DNA of 64,000 bases from Prochlorococcus sp. AG-347-J22 (GTDB lineage Bacteria > Cyanobacteriota > Cyanobacteriia > PCC-6307 > Cyanobiaceae): contig QCBY01000001.1 of the NCBI GenBank assembly GCA_003279005.1, positions 1 to 64,000 on the forward strand. The letters run 5' to 3'. The position numbers were made by a program, and so were the translations under genes. The notes under the pieces were generated by a model. It was not told the DNA's origin. It worked only from the letters and a program-made list of their open reading frames with translations, and did not search any database. Of the stretch, positions 53,241 to 62,937 are shown one piece after another; the stretch's first letter is position 1; every line of letters begins with the position of its first letter.

Positions 53241-56200
53241 ATGCGAGAAAGTATCAAAAGAAGCATTGAGCCATATCAAGATAGTTACTCTCCAAATGGA
53301 ATTATGGGAGAGAAAGACGCATGCGGAGTAGGCTTTGTAGCCAATATTGAATGTAAAGAAAGTAATTGGATACTAAAACAATCTCTTAAAGGTTTAAGCT
53401 GTATGGAACATAGAGGAGGATGCGGTGGAGATAGTGACTCGGGAGATGGGGCTGGTATTTTATGTTCAATACCTTGGACATTTATAGACAAAAAATTAAA
53501 TTTAGTAACTGAACCTAACGAAAAGAGAGGGTTGGGTATGATTTTTATGCCAAATAATGAATTAAAAGTTAAAGAATCAAAATTAATATGCGATGAAGAA
53601 GCTAAAAAACTAAATTTCAAAAAAATATATTGGAGAAAAGTACCAGTTCAAAACGAAACCTTAGGACCTTTAGCAAAAGCAAACGCACCATCCATATATC
53701 AATGGATCATCATTTTAGGAAAAGATGATAGTCAAGATATTGAGATGCGCTTATTTCAACTAAGAAAAAGAATTGAAAAAAGAATCAGAGAAAATACAAA
53801 AAATGCTGTTGGAGATTGTGAATTTTATTTCTCTTCGCTTAGTTCCAAAACGGTTGTTTATAAAGGGATGGTTAGATCTGAAGTTTTATCAGAATTCTAC
53901 GAAGACCTTAAGAATGAGGATTTTAAAGTTTCCTTCTCTGTATACCATCGAAGATTTAGCACGAATACATTGCCAAAATGGCCTCTTGCTCAGCCAATGA
54001 GGTTTTTAGGCCATAATGGAGAAATCAACACTCTCTTAGGAAATATTAATTGGGCGAAAGCATCAGAAAAACATATCGATGAGTTCTGGGGTGAATTGTC
54101 CAAAGATATCAAACCGATAGTTGATATAAATAAAAGTGATTCATCAAATCTCGATGCAACTCTAGAAATTAATATTCGCTCAGGCAAACCAATAACTGAT
54201 TCTTTATTGGGACTTGTTCCGGAAGCATTTAGAGATCAACCAGAACTTAAACATAGAGAGGACATCAAAGCATTTTATGAATATTCAGCAAGTCTCCAAG
54301 AAGCCTGGGATGGTCCTGCTCTATTAGTTTTCGCAGATGGCGATTTTGTTGGAGCCACGCTAGATAGGAATGGTTTAAGACCTGCAAGATACTCAATAAC
54401 AAATGATGGATTTGTCATAATGGGTTCAGAAACAGGAGTAGTAGATATTGAAGAAAACAAAGTTATAGAAAAAGGGCGCTTAGGCCCTGGTCAAATGCTA
54501 GCAGTAGATTTTCTTCAGAATAAGATTCTGAGAAATTGGGATGTAAAATCAGAAGCTGCCAGAAGAGAGAACTATCAAAATCTGTTGCAACAAAGAATTG
54601 TAAAACTGAAAAAAAATGAATGGAAAAATACTTGCGTTTTACATGATCTTGAATTGCTTCAACAGCAAACTGCTTATGGTTTTTCTTCAGAAGATAATGA
54701 TCTTATTCTTGATTCAATGGCTTCTCTTTCCAAAGAACCAACTTATTGCATGGGTGATGACATACCATTAGCTGTGCTTTCTTCAAAACCTCATATTTTA
54801 TACGATTATTTCAAACAAAGATTTGCACAAGTTACTAATCCTCCAATAGATCCTTTAAGAGAAAAACTAGTAATGAGCTTAGAAATGCATCTTGGTGAAA
54901 GGTGTTCCCCTTTTGAAACAAAAAATATTAAACCTTTTATTCATCTAAAAAGCCCAATCATTAATGAAGAAGAATTAATTTCACTAAAAGAATCAGAAAT
55001 TAAATCTAATACAATTTCAAGTTTATTTGATATTGAGGAAGGTATTAAGGGGTTTGAAAAAAAATTAGAAGAATTATGTAAATTAAGTGAGATCTCAATA
55101 AATGAAGGATGTTCTTTAATAATTATTTCTGACAAAGGAGTGAATTCAAAAAAAAGTTTTATTCCTCCTTTATTAGCAGTAGGTGCAATTCATCATTATT
55201 TGCTTAAAAAAGAAATTAGATTAAAAGCCTCACTCATAATTGAAACTGGTCAATGTTGGAGTACGCATCATTTAGCATGTTTAATTGGTTATGGAGTTAG
55301 CGCTGTTTGCCCATGGTTAACACTTGAATCTGGCAGACATTGGTTACAACATCCAAAAACCCAAAAACTGATAGCTAGCAAAAAAATCAATCCTTTATCT
55401 TTTGAAGAAGTTCAGTCAAATATTAAAAAAGCTCTAGAAGATGGGCTAAGAAAAATACTTTCTAAAATAGGAATTTCGCTTTTATCTAGTTATCATGGTG
55501 CACAAATTTTTGAGGCTGTAGGCATTGGTTCTGATTTAATTAAAATAGCTTTCGATGGAACAACAAGTCGAATTGCAGGTATTAGCCTTAAAGAACTGGC
55601 AAATGAATCTCTTACGATACATACAAAAGCATATCCAGAAATAGATTTAAAAAAATTAGAGTTTCTAGGATTTGTTCAATTTAGAAATAATGGAGAATAT
55701 CACTCTAATAACCCTGAGATTTCTAAGGTACTTCATACCGCTCTAAAGCAAGGGCCAGGATATGATCATTTTGAGACTTATAAAACACTAATTCGTAATA
55801 GACCAATAACATCTTTAAGAGATTTACTAACAATTAACTCAAAAAGGAAAAGTATCCCATTGGATCAGGTCGAAAGTGTTGAATCGATATGTAAAAGGTT
55901 TTGTACGGGAGGTATGAGTTTAGGAGCATTATCAAGAGAGGCACATGAAGTATTAGCAGTTGCAATGAATAGAATTGGAGGGAAAAGTAATAGCGGTGAA
56001 GGAGGGGAAGATCCTGCTCGATTTAACGTATTAAATGATATTGACGAGAATACTCAATCAGCTACTTTACCCTTTATAAAGGGCCTTGAAAATGGAGATA
56101 CTGCCTGCTCAGCAATTAAACAAATAGCCTCTGGAAGATTTGGAGTTACCCCGGAATATCTAAGAAGTGGTAAGCAGCTTGAAATCAAAATGGCTCAAGG

Positions 56201-57812
56201 AGCTAAACCAGGCGAAGGGGGGCAATTACCAGGTCCAAAAGTTGATTCATATATTGCAAAACTTAGAAACAGCAAACCTGGGGTGGCTTTAATATCTCCA
56301 CCCCCACATCATGACATTTATTCAATTGAAGATTTAGCACAACTAATTCATGATTTGCACCAAGTACATCCAAAAGCGAAAGTTAGTGTAAAGCTTGTCT
56401 CTGAGATTGGTATTGGCACTATTGCTGCTGGTGTAAGCAAGGCTAATGCTGATGTTATACAAATTTCAGGACATGATGGAGGTACTGGTGCTTCACCTCT
56501 TAGTTCAATTAAACATGCTGGTTTACCTTGGGAATTAGGAGTTGTAGAGGTGCATAAATCTTTACTAGAAAATAATCTCAGAGATAGAGTACTTTTAAGA
56601 ACTGACGGAGGTCTAAAAACAGGATGGGATGTAATAATTGCTGCATTATTAGGTGCTGAGGAATATGGTTTTGGTTCAGTCGCAATGATCGCTGAGGGCT
56701 GCATAATGGCTCGTGTTTGTCATACAAACAAATGTCCTGTTGGAGTCGCTACTCAGAAAGAAGAATTAAGAAAAAGATTTAAAGGTTTACCTGACAATGT
56801 AGTAAATTTTTTCATATATATAGCTGAAGAGATAAGACAAATAATGAGTAGTATTGGTGTTTCCAATATGAAAGAATTAATTGGTAATCATGAATTTTTA
56901 ACAACAAGAAATATACGTCTCCCAAAAACGGAGAACATTGATCTAAGTTCTTTGATAGATCTTAAAAACTTAGATAATGAAAGGTCATGGTTAAACCATT
57001 CCCCAAATGCCCACACCAATGGATCTGTCTTAGAGGATAAATTTTTATCTGATAATCAATTTATGAAAACTATTAAAAATCATGGAAAATTAATTAAAGA
57101 AATTGAAATCAAAAATACAGATAGAAGTGTTTGTGCAAAAATATCAGGTGAAATTGCTGCAATTTTTGGAAACAATGGATTCAATGGTGAACTAAATCTC
57201 AATTTCAAAGGATGTGCGGGACAGAGTTTTGGTGCTTTCTTATTAAAGGGAATGAATATCCAATTGATTGGGGAAGCCAATGATTATGTTTGCAAAGGAA
57301 TGAATGGAGGTGTACTTACTATTATTCCTCCGCAAGTAGATGAAAAGTCTTCAGAGCAAGTAATCTTAGGTAATACATGTCTTTATGGAGCAACAGGAGG
57401 TAAATTGTTTGCTTTAGGCAAATCAGGAGAAAGATTTGCCGTCAGAAATAGTGGGGCTACTGCGGTAACGGAAGGGGCTGGCGACCATTGTTGTGAATAT
57501 ATGACTGGCGGCAAAATAGTTATTTTGGGTTCAACAGGCAGAAATATTGGAGCGGGAATGACGGGTGGAGTAGCTTATGTGTTTGATGAAAATAATGATT
57601 TAGAAAAAAAAGTGAATAAGGAAATTGTCAGTATTTTTAAAATAACCAACCCCAAGCAAGAGGATATTTTATTAAGTATTCTTAATGAATATTATGAAAA
57701 AACAAAAAGTTTAAAAGCATTTAAAATAATTAATGACTGGAATCATTTTAAAGAAATTTTTAAAATAGTTGTGCCACCAAGTGAGGAAGAAATGCTTGGT
57801 ATTAAAGATTAA
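53241..57812 (+). CDS. gltB: Glutamate synthase large subunit (ferredoxin-type GOGAT)
   Basis: 1523 aa; CGVGFVANIECK amidotransferase Cys, GGKSNSGEGGEDP, C-terminal GXGXG domain. Confidence 0.96.
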   Translation: MRESIKRSIEPYQDSYSPNGIMGEKDACGVGFVANIECKESNWILKQSLKGLSCMEHRGGCGGDSDSGDGAGILCSIPWTFIDKKLNLVTEPNEKRGLGMIFMPNNELKVKESKLICDEEAKKLNFKKIYWRKVPVQNETLGPLAKANAPSIYQWIIILGKDDSQDIEMRLFQLRKRIEKRIRENTKNAVGDCEFYFSSLSSKTVVYKGMVRSEVLSEFYEDLKNEDFKVSFSVYHRRFSTNTLPKWPLAQPMRFLGHNGEINTLLGNINWAKASEKHIDEFWGELSKDIKPIVDINKSDSSNLDATLEINIRSGKPITDSLLGLVPEAFRDQPELKHREDIKAFYEYSASLQEAWDGPALLVFADGDFVGATLDRNGLRPARYSITNDGFVIMGSETGVVDIEENKVIEKGRLGPGQMLAVDFLQNKILRNWDVKSEAARRENYQNLLQQRIVKLKKNEWKNTCVLHDLELLQQQTAYGFSSEDNDLILDSMASLSKEPTYCMGDDIPLAVLSSKPHILYDYFKQRFAQVTNPPIDPLREKLVMSLEMHLGERCSPFETKNIKPFIHLKSPIINEEELISLKESEIKSNTISSLFDIEEGIKGFEKKLEELCKLSEISINEGCSLIIISDKGVNSKKSFIPPLLAVGAIHHYLLKKEIRLKASLIIETGQCWSTHHLACLIGYGVSAVCPWLTLESGRHWLQHPKTQKLIASKKINPLSFEEVQSNIKKALEDGLRKILSKIGISLLSSYHGAQIFEAVGIGSDLIKIAFDGTTSRIAGISLKELANESLTIHTKAYPEIDLKKLEFLGFVQFRNNGEYHSNNPEISKVLHTALKQGPGYDHFETYKTLIRNRPITSLRDLLTINSKRKSIPLDQVESVESICKRFCTGGMSLGALSREAHEVLAVAMNRIGGKSNSGEGGEDPARFNVLNDIDENTQSATLPFIKGLENGDTACSAIKQIASGRFGVTPEYLRSGKQLEIKMAQGAKPGEGGQLPGPKVDSYIAKLRNSKPGVALISPPPHHDIYSIEDLAQLIHDLHQVHPKAKVSVKLVSEIGIGTIAAGVSKANADVIQISGHDGGTGASPLSSIKHAGLPWELGVVEVHKSLLENNLRDRVLLRTDGGLKTGWDVIIAALLGAEEYGFGSVAMIAEGCIMARVCHTNKCPVGVATQKEELRKRFKGLPDNVVNFFIYIAEEIRQIMSSIGVSNMKELIGNHEFLTTRNIRLPKTENIDLSSLIDLKNLDNERSWLNHSPNAHTNGSVLEDKFLSDNQFMKTIKNHGKLIKEIEIKNTDRSVCAKISGEIAAIFGNNGFNGELNLNFKGCAGQSFGAFLLKGMNIQLIGEANDYVCKGMNGGVLTIIPPQVDEKSSEQVILGNTCLYGATGGKLFALGKSGERFAVRNSGATAVTEGAGDHCCEYMTGGKIVILGSTGRNIGAGMTGGVAYVFDENNDLEKKVNKEIVSIFKITNPKQEDILLSILNEYYEKTKSLKAFKIINDWNHFKEIFKIVVPPSEEEMLGIKD

Positions 57813-57815
57813 TGA

Positions 57816-58112
57816 ATGCCTATTTTTATAAAGACTGAACTCATAAAAAACGAATACTTAATTCAAAAAGAATTTAGAAAAAAAATAATTAATGAACATA
57901 TTAGATGGATTGAGAATTTAAAGAAAAAAGGGATAAACATCAAGAGCGGATTTTTAGTGGATGACTTAAAACAACCAGGTGATGGGGGATTACTTATTAT
58001 TGAAATTGAAACTTATAAAGAAGCGTTAAAAATAATAAAAAATGATCCGATGATAAAAAGTAATATAGTTGAATGGAAATTAAATGAATGGATTGAAATT
58101 AATCAAAAATAA
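57816..58112 (+). CDS. YCII-related domain protein
   Basis: 98 aa; HIRWIENLKKKGINIKSGFLVDD, DPMIKSN. Confidence 0.75.
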   Translation: MPIFIKTELIKNEYLIQKEFRKKIINEHIRWIENLKKKGINIKSGFLVDDLKQPGDGGLLIIEIETYKEALKIIKNDPMIKSNIVEWKLNEWIEINQK

Positions 58113-58117
58113 TTGAA

Positions 58118-59011
58118 TTATCTTGGAAACTTTTTCATGAGTTTCTGAATCTCCTCAGCATGATAACTACTACGAGTTAAAGGCGAACTGACAACTTGCA
58201 TAAAACCTAATTCATTTTCTCCAAAAAATTTAAAATAATTAAATTTTGAAGGGCTCACAAATCTTTGAACAGGAAGATGATTTGCTCCTGGAGATAAATA
58301 TTGACCAATAGTAACTATATCCACAAAATTTTTTTTTAGATCCATGAGAAGATTTAAAACTTCATCATCTTTTTCTCCTAAACCCAGCATAAAACCAGAT
58401 TTAGTATAAACACTTGGAAAGTATTCTCTAGTCCTTTTAAGCAATTCTAAAGTTCTCAAATAGTTACCTTGGGGTCTTACTTTCCTATACAAAGTTGGCA
58501 CAGTTTCAATATTATGATTTAAAACATTTGGTTTAGAATCTAGAACCTTTTCAAGTGCTGGCCAATTACCACATAAATCTGGAATTAATAATTCAATAGT
58601 CGTCTCAGGGGATTTAGACCTTACTTCCGCAACACATCTGTAAAACTGCGAAGCTCCACCATCATCCAGATCGTCCCTATTAACTGATGTAATTACCACA
58701 TGCTTAAGTTTCATCCTATAAACAGCCTCCGCTAAACGTTCAGGTTCTGTTGGGTCTAAATTTCTCTTGGATCTATCAAAATCAATATCGCAATAAGGGC
58801 ATGCTCTAGTACAGCCAGGGCCCATTATTAAAAAAGTTGCAGTACCACTAGCAAAACATTCACCTATATTAGGACAGCTTGCTTCTTGACATACTGTATT
58901 TAGTTTTAAATCACTCAATAATTTTGCAGTATTTCCTATTCTCTCAACTTGAGGTGCTTTTACCCTTAACCAAGGTGGCTTCTCTACTGAATTTTTTGAA
59001 ATATTACTCAA
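58118..59011 (-). CDS. lipA: Lipoyl synthase
   Basis: 297 aa; CPNIGEC and [11 protein letters not shown] cluster motifs. Confidence 0.95.
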   Translation of the reverse strand: MSNISKNSVEKPPWLRVKAPQVERIGNTAKLLSDLKLNTVCQEASCPNIGECFASGTATFLIMGPGCTRACPYCDIDFDRSKRNLDPTEPERLAEAVYRMKLKHVVITSVNRDDLDDGGASQFYRCVAEVRSKSPETTIELLIPDLCGNWPALEKVLDSKPNVLNHNIETVPTLYRKVRPQGNYLRTLELLKRTREYFPSVYTKSGFMLGLGEKDDEVLNLLMDLKKNFVDIVTIGQYLSPGANHLPVQRFVSPSKFNYFKFFGENELGFMQVVSSPLTRSSYHAEEIQKLMKKFPR

Positions 59012-59263
59012 ATTAATTTACTTAATATTCCTCACTACATATTTTAATAAGAATAACGAATTTGTACTATTTTTTTCTTAAAAAGAAACTAGTTTGATAA
59101 CTTAACTCGAAAAATATACAAACAAATCGAATAAAGCACCCCAAATACAAAATATTTCTTTAATCAATATTATAAATTAAAAAATTGTTCTATTTACATA
59201 TATAAGAACACTATTCAGAACGTTATTTTAAATACAGATAAAAAACGCTAGTATTTAATAATT

Positions 59264-59324
59264 TTTTTTTGTTATGTGGTTCCTATTAACTAGTTTTGTT
59301 CTATTAAGTGTTTTTTTGTTATGT
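59264..59324 (+). repeat. Pair of 14-bp direct repeats TTTTTTTGTTATGT
   Basis: Exact copies at 59264-59277 and 59311-59324 upstream of the recombinase-like gene. Confidence 0.7.
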
Positions 59325-59358
59325 ATTTGATACAGTTAATAATATAGGTATTAAAACA

Positions 59359-59982
59359 TTGACTTTTAAATTTAAGAGAAGACAATTTCTTTTATCTGAA
59401 AAAAATAAAAAAGGTAAATCTATTGGATATGCAAGAGCTATAGATAGTGAATTAAATTACTTAAAAGAACAAATAAAAAGCCTAAAAAATGAGGGTTGTA
59501 ATTTAATATTTTCTGAAATTATTAGTTTAGATGAAAAAATAAAGCCCGAATTTAAAAAAGCTTTAAATCATTTATCAAGAGGGGATGAATTAATAATGAC
59601 TAAACTGGATCGCGCATTTTCTAATAGAACTGAATGCATAAAAACAATAATCAAACTATTGAAAAATGATATTAGTTTGAGAACTTTGTCTGGTTTTCTT
59701 TCTCAAAGTAATTCTTCAGAGATGTCTTACGCAATTTTCCAAATTTTAAATGGATTAGATGATTTAGATAATGAATATTTACGAGAAAGAAAAAAAGACC
59801 TAACTTTGAAAAGAAGATTAAATGGCAATAATTTAGGGGGTAGACCCAAAATCAGTCCTTTAAAAGAATCTTTAGTGATTAGGTTAAGAAATGAGGGTTG
59901 TTCATATCGATCAATAAGAACTCAAACTGGAATTGCTTTATCAACAATTAGAAGAATAATTTTAGATGGAGAAAGGAAATAA
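59359..59982 (+). CDS. Serine recombinase (resolvase/invertase)-like protein with degenerate active site and C-terminal HTH
   Basis: ORF track 59308..59982; resolvase fold IGYARAIDSE...KLDRAFSN...GGRPKISPLKESLVIRLRNEGCSYRSIRTQTGIALSTIRR; likely TTG start at 59359. Confidence 0.8.
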   Translation: MTFKFKRRQFLLSEKNKKGKSIGYARAIDSELNYLKEQIKSLKNEGCNLIFSEIISLDEKIKPEFKKALNHLSRGDELIMTKLDRAFSNRTECIKTIIKLLKNDISLRTLSGFLSQSNSSEMSYAIFQILNGLDDLDNEYLRERKKDLTLKRRLNGNNLGGRPKISPLKESLVIRLRNEGCSYRSIRTQTGIALSTIRRIILDGERK

Positions 59983-59983
59983 A

Positions 59984-60196
59984 ATGAATAAAAAAGAACT
60001 TGAAAACCTTATTAAAGAAAATCTTAAAGATACTGCATTGCGTATTCATGAATTAGACAATAAAGATCGAGTAAGTTTAGTTGCAGAATATAAGGAATGG
60101 ATTTTGAATGAATTAGATTTTAATGAAGTAATGATGTTACCTTACGAAGCTTATACCAATAAATCAGACAGAGATTTATTGGATGATTTAAATTAA
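59984..60196 (+). CDS. Small hypothetical protein, acidic C-terminus
   Basis: ATG at 59984 preceded by GGAGAAAGG; 70 aa MNKKELENLIKENLKDTALRIHELDNKDRVSL... Confidence 0.65.
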   Translation: MNKKELENLIKENLKDTALRIHELDNKDRVSLVAEYKEWILNELDFNEVMMLPYEAYTNKSDRDLLDDLN

Positions 60197-61098
60197 TATA
60201 CATCAAGATTATTATTGTATTTATAAACAGCTTTTGCTATTTCAGGAAATAAGGTTTCATCTTTGAAATACTTTTCTCCATTACCAAAAACAACTAACAA
60301 AGTCTGTAATGAGTCATTATTAACCCACCAAGCGGCATCATGTCTTGCTTGTGACATTAAACCTGCTTTACTCCAAAAATTGATATTTTCTGGCAACCCC
60401 TCTCCTAAAAAACCTTCTATTTGATTGAGAGGATCCTTATGAAAAAAATTCTTTTTTAAATTTCTTTTTAAAAAACTTCTTAAATTTAAATTATCTTTTT
60501 TATAGTTAATCTTTATCATTATTTCCTCCATAATTTTAGCTGTTGAATCAGTTGTCATCATATTTCTGTTTTTATTTTCAATTCCATAAAATTCTTTTTC
60601 TCTACCAAATGGTCCATCTTCCCATGTTTTTTGGCAGCAATTTATTTCATATAAGTCATCCCAATTAAGCGTTTTTAACCAATCATTGATTATTGACCTT
60701 TGATATTTCCATTTCTCCCAAGAATCTCCTTCTATACATGGACCACTTGTAGTTCCAGTCAGTAGATCAATTAAAAAACTTGTAGCATCATTACTTGAGT
60801 AGAAAAGCATTTTCTCAACTGCATCACTTATTTCTCGGCTTAATAATATTTTATGTGTATCAATCCATGAGAATGCAGCCAAACCGTAAACTAACTTTAC
60901 GATACTTGCTGGATAAATAAGTTTTTTATTATTGATGCCTGATCCAAAACCTTTATATATATAATTATTTTCACTTTTATAATTGATCCAAGTTATTGCG
61001 ATATCATTCTTTAAATTTTCTTTATTTTTAGAACAAACTCTGTCTAAAATATCATTTAAGGCTAAACCCATTTCTTTTCTTAAGTTATAAAAAGACAT
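60193..61098 (-). CDS. Serine hydrolase of the class A beta-lactamase / DD-peptidase fold
   Basis: 301 aa; SxxK (SIVK), S-x-N (SSN), KAG box in place of KTG. Confidence 0.8.
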   Translation of the reverse strand: MSFYNLRKEMGLALNDILDRVCSKNKENLKNDIAITWINYKSENNYIYKGFGSGINNKKLIYPASIVKLVYGLAAFSWIDTHKILLSREISDAVEKMLFYSSNDATSFLIDLLTGTTSGPCIEGDSWEKWKYQRSIINDWLKTLNWDDLYEINCCQKTWEDGPFGREKEFYGIENKNRNMMTTDSTAKIMEEIMIKINYKKDNLNLRSFLKRNLKKNFFHKDPLNQIEGFLGEGLPENINFWSKAGLMSQARHDAAWWVNNDSLQTLLVVFGNGEKYFKDETLFPEIAKAVYKYNNNLDVY

Positions 61099-61101
61099 TG
61101 T

Positions 61102-61857
61102 ATGGAAGAACTTATAGAACCTATCTCACTATTTAAGCAAACTAATTTTTCAAATACTATTTGGTGGAAAGTAAAAATTAATATTTCTGGATATCAAAAT
61201 GAAACTGAGAATAATTTAGTGACAGAAATAGTCAAAAATAGAATTTTTAGACTAATTTATCCATGTTTTTATCAAAGTAGAAAAAAATTAAAAAGGATAT
61301 TAGTGCAATTTTATGAAGACGGTTATATCTGCTGGATCGACTTAGATAATTTATATATTGAGAAATTTGATGCTACAAACACTTTTATAGAATTTGATGA
61401 AATGTATATACAAAAAAAAATTCCATCGATTCTTAATTGGATCAAAGATCAATCTAAGTTAAAAAATAAATATCTTTGGGGTGGTACATTAGGTCCTGAT
61501 TTTGACTGTTCTGGCTTAATTCAAACAGCTTTTTTAAATCATAAGATTTATATACCAAGAGATTCTTATCAAATTAAAAGTTTTTGTAGGCATCTTTTTA
61601 ATTTTACAGAAAAAAAATATTCACTTAAAAAAGGAGATATTTTATTTTTTGGAAACAAAAAACAATGTGACCATGTTGGTATTTATAAAGGAGATGGACT
61701 TTATTACCATTGTTCAGGTATAGATTACGGAAGAAATGGAATAGGCGTAGACACTTTAGAAGAAACTAACGACAAAATTTCGCTTTATTATCAATCAAAA
61801 CTTATTTCAGCAGGAAGAATACACAGATCATACCGATGGGATAAAAATATTAGATAA
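61102..61857 (+). CDS. NlpC/P60 family cysteine peptidase with N-terminal SH3-like region
   Basis: 251 aa; YLWGGTLGPDFDCSGLIQTAF, CDHVGIYKGDGLYYHCSG. Confidence 0.88.
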   Translation: MEELIEPISLFKQTNFSNTIWWKVKINISGYQNETENNLVTEIVKNRIFRLIYPCFYQSRKKLKRILVQFYEDGYICWIDLDNLYIEKFDATNTFIEFDEMYIQKKIPSILNWIKDQSKLKNKYLWGGTLGPDFDCSGLIQTAFLNHKIYIPRDSYQIKSFCRHLFNFTEKKYSLKKGDILFFGNKKQCDHVGIYKGDGLYYHCSGIDYGRNGIGVDTLEETNDKISLYYQSKLISAGRIHRSYRWDKNIR

Positions 61858-61907
61858 ATTTTTATGTAAAAGAAAAATATTTAATTCTTTCAAAGTTAAT
61901 TATGAAA

Positions 61908-62507
61908 TTAACCCGCAGTCCAAATATTTTTAACAATTGGCATGATGGTATCTAAATGGAGAGTCCCTACCAGAAGCCACGCAAATACAGCGCCACCACA
62001 ACCTCCTAACCAAAATCCACTTGTAAAATCAGCCCAACCTGCTCTTGTAAATAAATCTGCTGGAGGATTATTCACAGTAGCATCAGGAGGTTGGACATTA
62101 GGAGATTTACCAGGGGCATTATAAAGAACCAGAAGCGCTGTTAAAATATGAACCGCTCCAATTGCTGCTAGTAAGCCTGCAGTTAATGCAAAGTCAGAGT
62201 TTCTTAGAGGGCCAGTCATAGAGAATGGACCATATAAAAGATATCCAAATGCAGCCCCAGTTTCTAAGCCTCTAAAATTTGGTGAAATTCCTTCTCTATA
62301 AAAAGGTAGATTGTTAATAAGAACTTTTGTAAAGTAACCGCTATTAACAGGGGTTGCAAGATTTCCAACACATGGATCTGAAACAGTTTTAACAGCCCAT
62401 TGATCTGCAATACCAATATCATTTGGTTGAACAGAATTATCTACATATTTTTCATCAAATTTAATAGAACTTGTTGATTCTGAGAATGATTTTTGAAAGT
62501 CGCTCAT
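61908..62507 (-). CDS. psaL: Photosystem I subunit XI
   Basis: 199 aa; [39 protein letters not shown]. Confidence 0.97.
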   Translation of the reverse strand: MSDFQKSFSESTSSIKFDEKYVDNSVQPNDIGIADQWAVKTVSDPCVGNLATPVNSGYFTKVLINNLPFYREGISPNFRGLETGAAFGYLLYGPFSMTGPLRNSDFALTAGLLAAIGAVHILTALLVLYNAPGKSPNVQPPDATVNNPPADLFTRAGWADFTSGFWLGGCGGAVFAWLLVGTLHLDTIMPIVKNIWTAG

Positions 62508-62536
62508 GTTAAAATATAAGAGTAATGTGAATTAAA

Positions 62537-62650
62537 TTAATCAGTAGCTGTAATAAATCTTCCAATTAATACAATAAAAACAGCTGGAGTTACTAAACCA
62601 ATCAATGGGACAAATATTGATGGTAAGAACGTTGAAAAATCAGATGGCAT
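62537..62650 (-). CDS. psaI: Photosystem I subunit VIII
   Basis: 37 aa MPSDFSTFLPSIFVPLIGLVTPAVFIVLIGRFITATD; shorter than the tracked ORF. Confidence 0.92.
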   Translation of the reverse strand: MPSDFSTFLPSIFVPLIGLVTPAVFIVLIGRFITATD

Positions 62651-62885
62651 AATCTTACTAAGATATTTAAATACTTTAGTATTTATCTTACAAATAATGT
62701 CACTTTTATCACTGGATGATATAAAAATTATTAACTTTTTAAATAACAAAATAATTTCTATGAGTTTTGATAAGAAATACTTTATAAAAACTATAAATAA
62801 TAAAAACTTTGTATTTCGAGCGAAGAATCAAGTAATTTAAAAAGATTAACTATGTATTAAAAAATTTAAATTATTCATTAATAAA

Positions 62886-62916
62886 AACAAAAAAATCACC
62901 ACAGATGTGGTGATTT
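62886..62916 (-). terminator. Rho-independent terminator downstream of psaB
   Basis: AAATCACCAC-AGAT-GTGGTGATTT perfect 10-bp stem, followed on the minus strand by TTTTTTG..TTTTT. Confidence 0.9.
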
Positions 62917-62937
62917 ATAGTTTTTTTTATTCAAAGT

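Noticed and set aside
59308-59982. Active mobile element or resolvase-bearing transposon
   Set aside because: No transposase, terminal inverted repeats or target duplication seen, and the active site looks degenerate.
60193-61098. Antibiotic-resistance beta-lactamase
   Set aside because: Fold motifs are shared with DD-peptidases; Glu166-type motif and a signal peptide are not evident.
62651-62749. 33-aa N-terminal extension of the tracked psaI ORF
   Set aside because: PsaI normally starts at MPSDFST; the extension is low-complexity AT-derived sequence.
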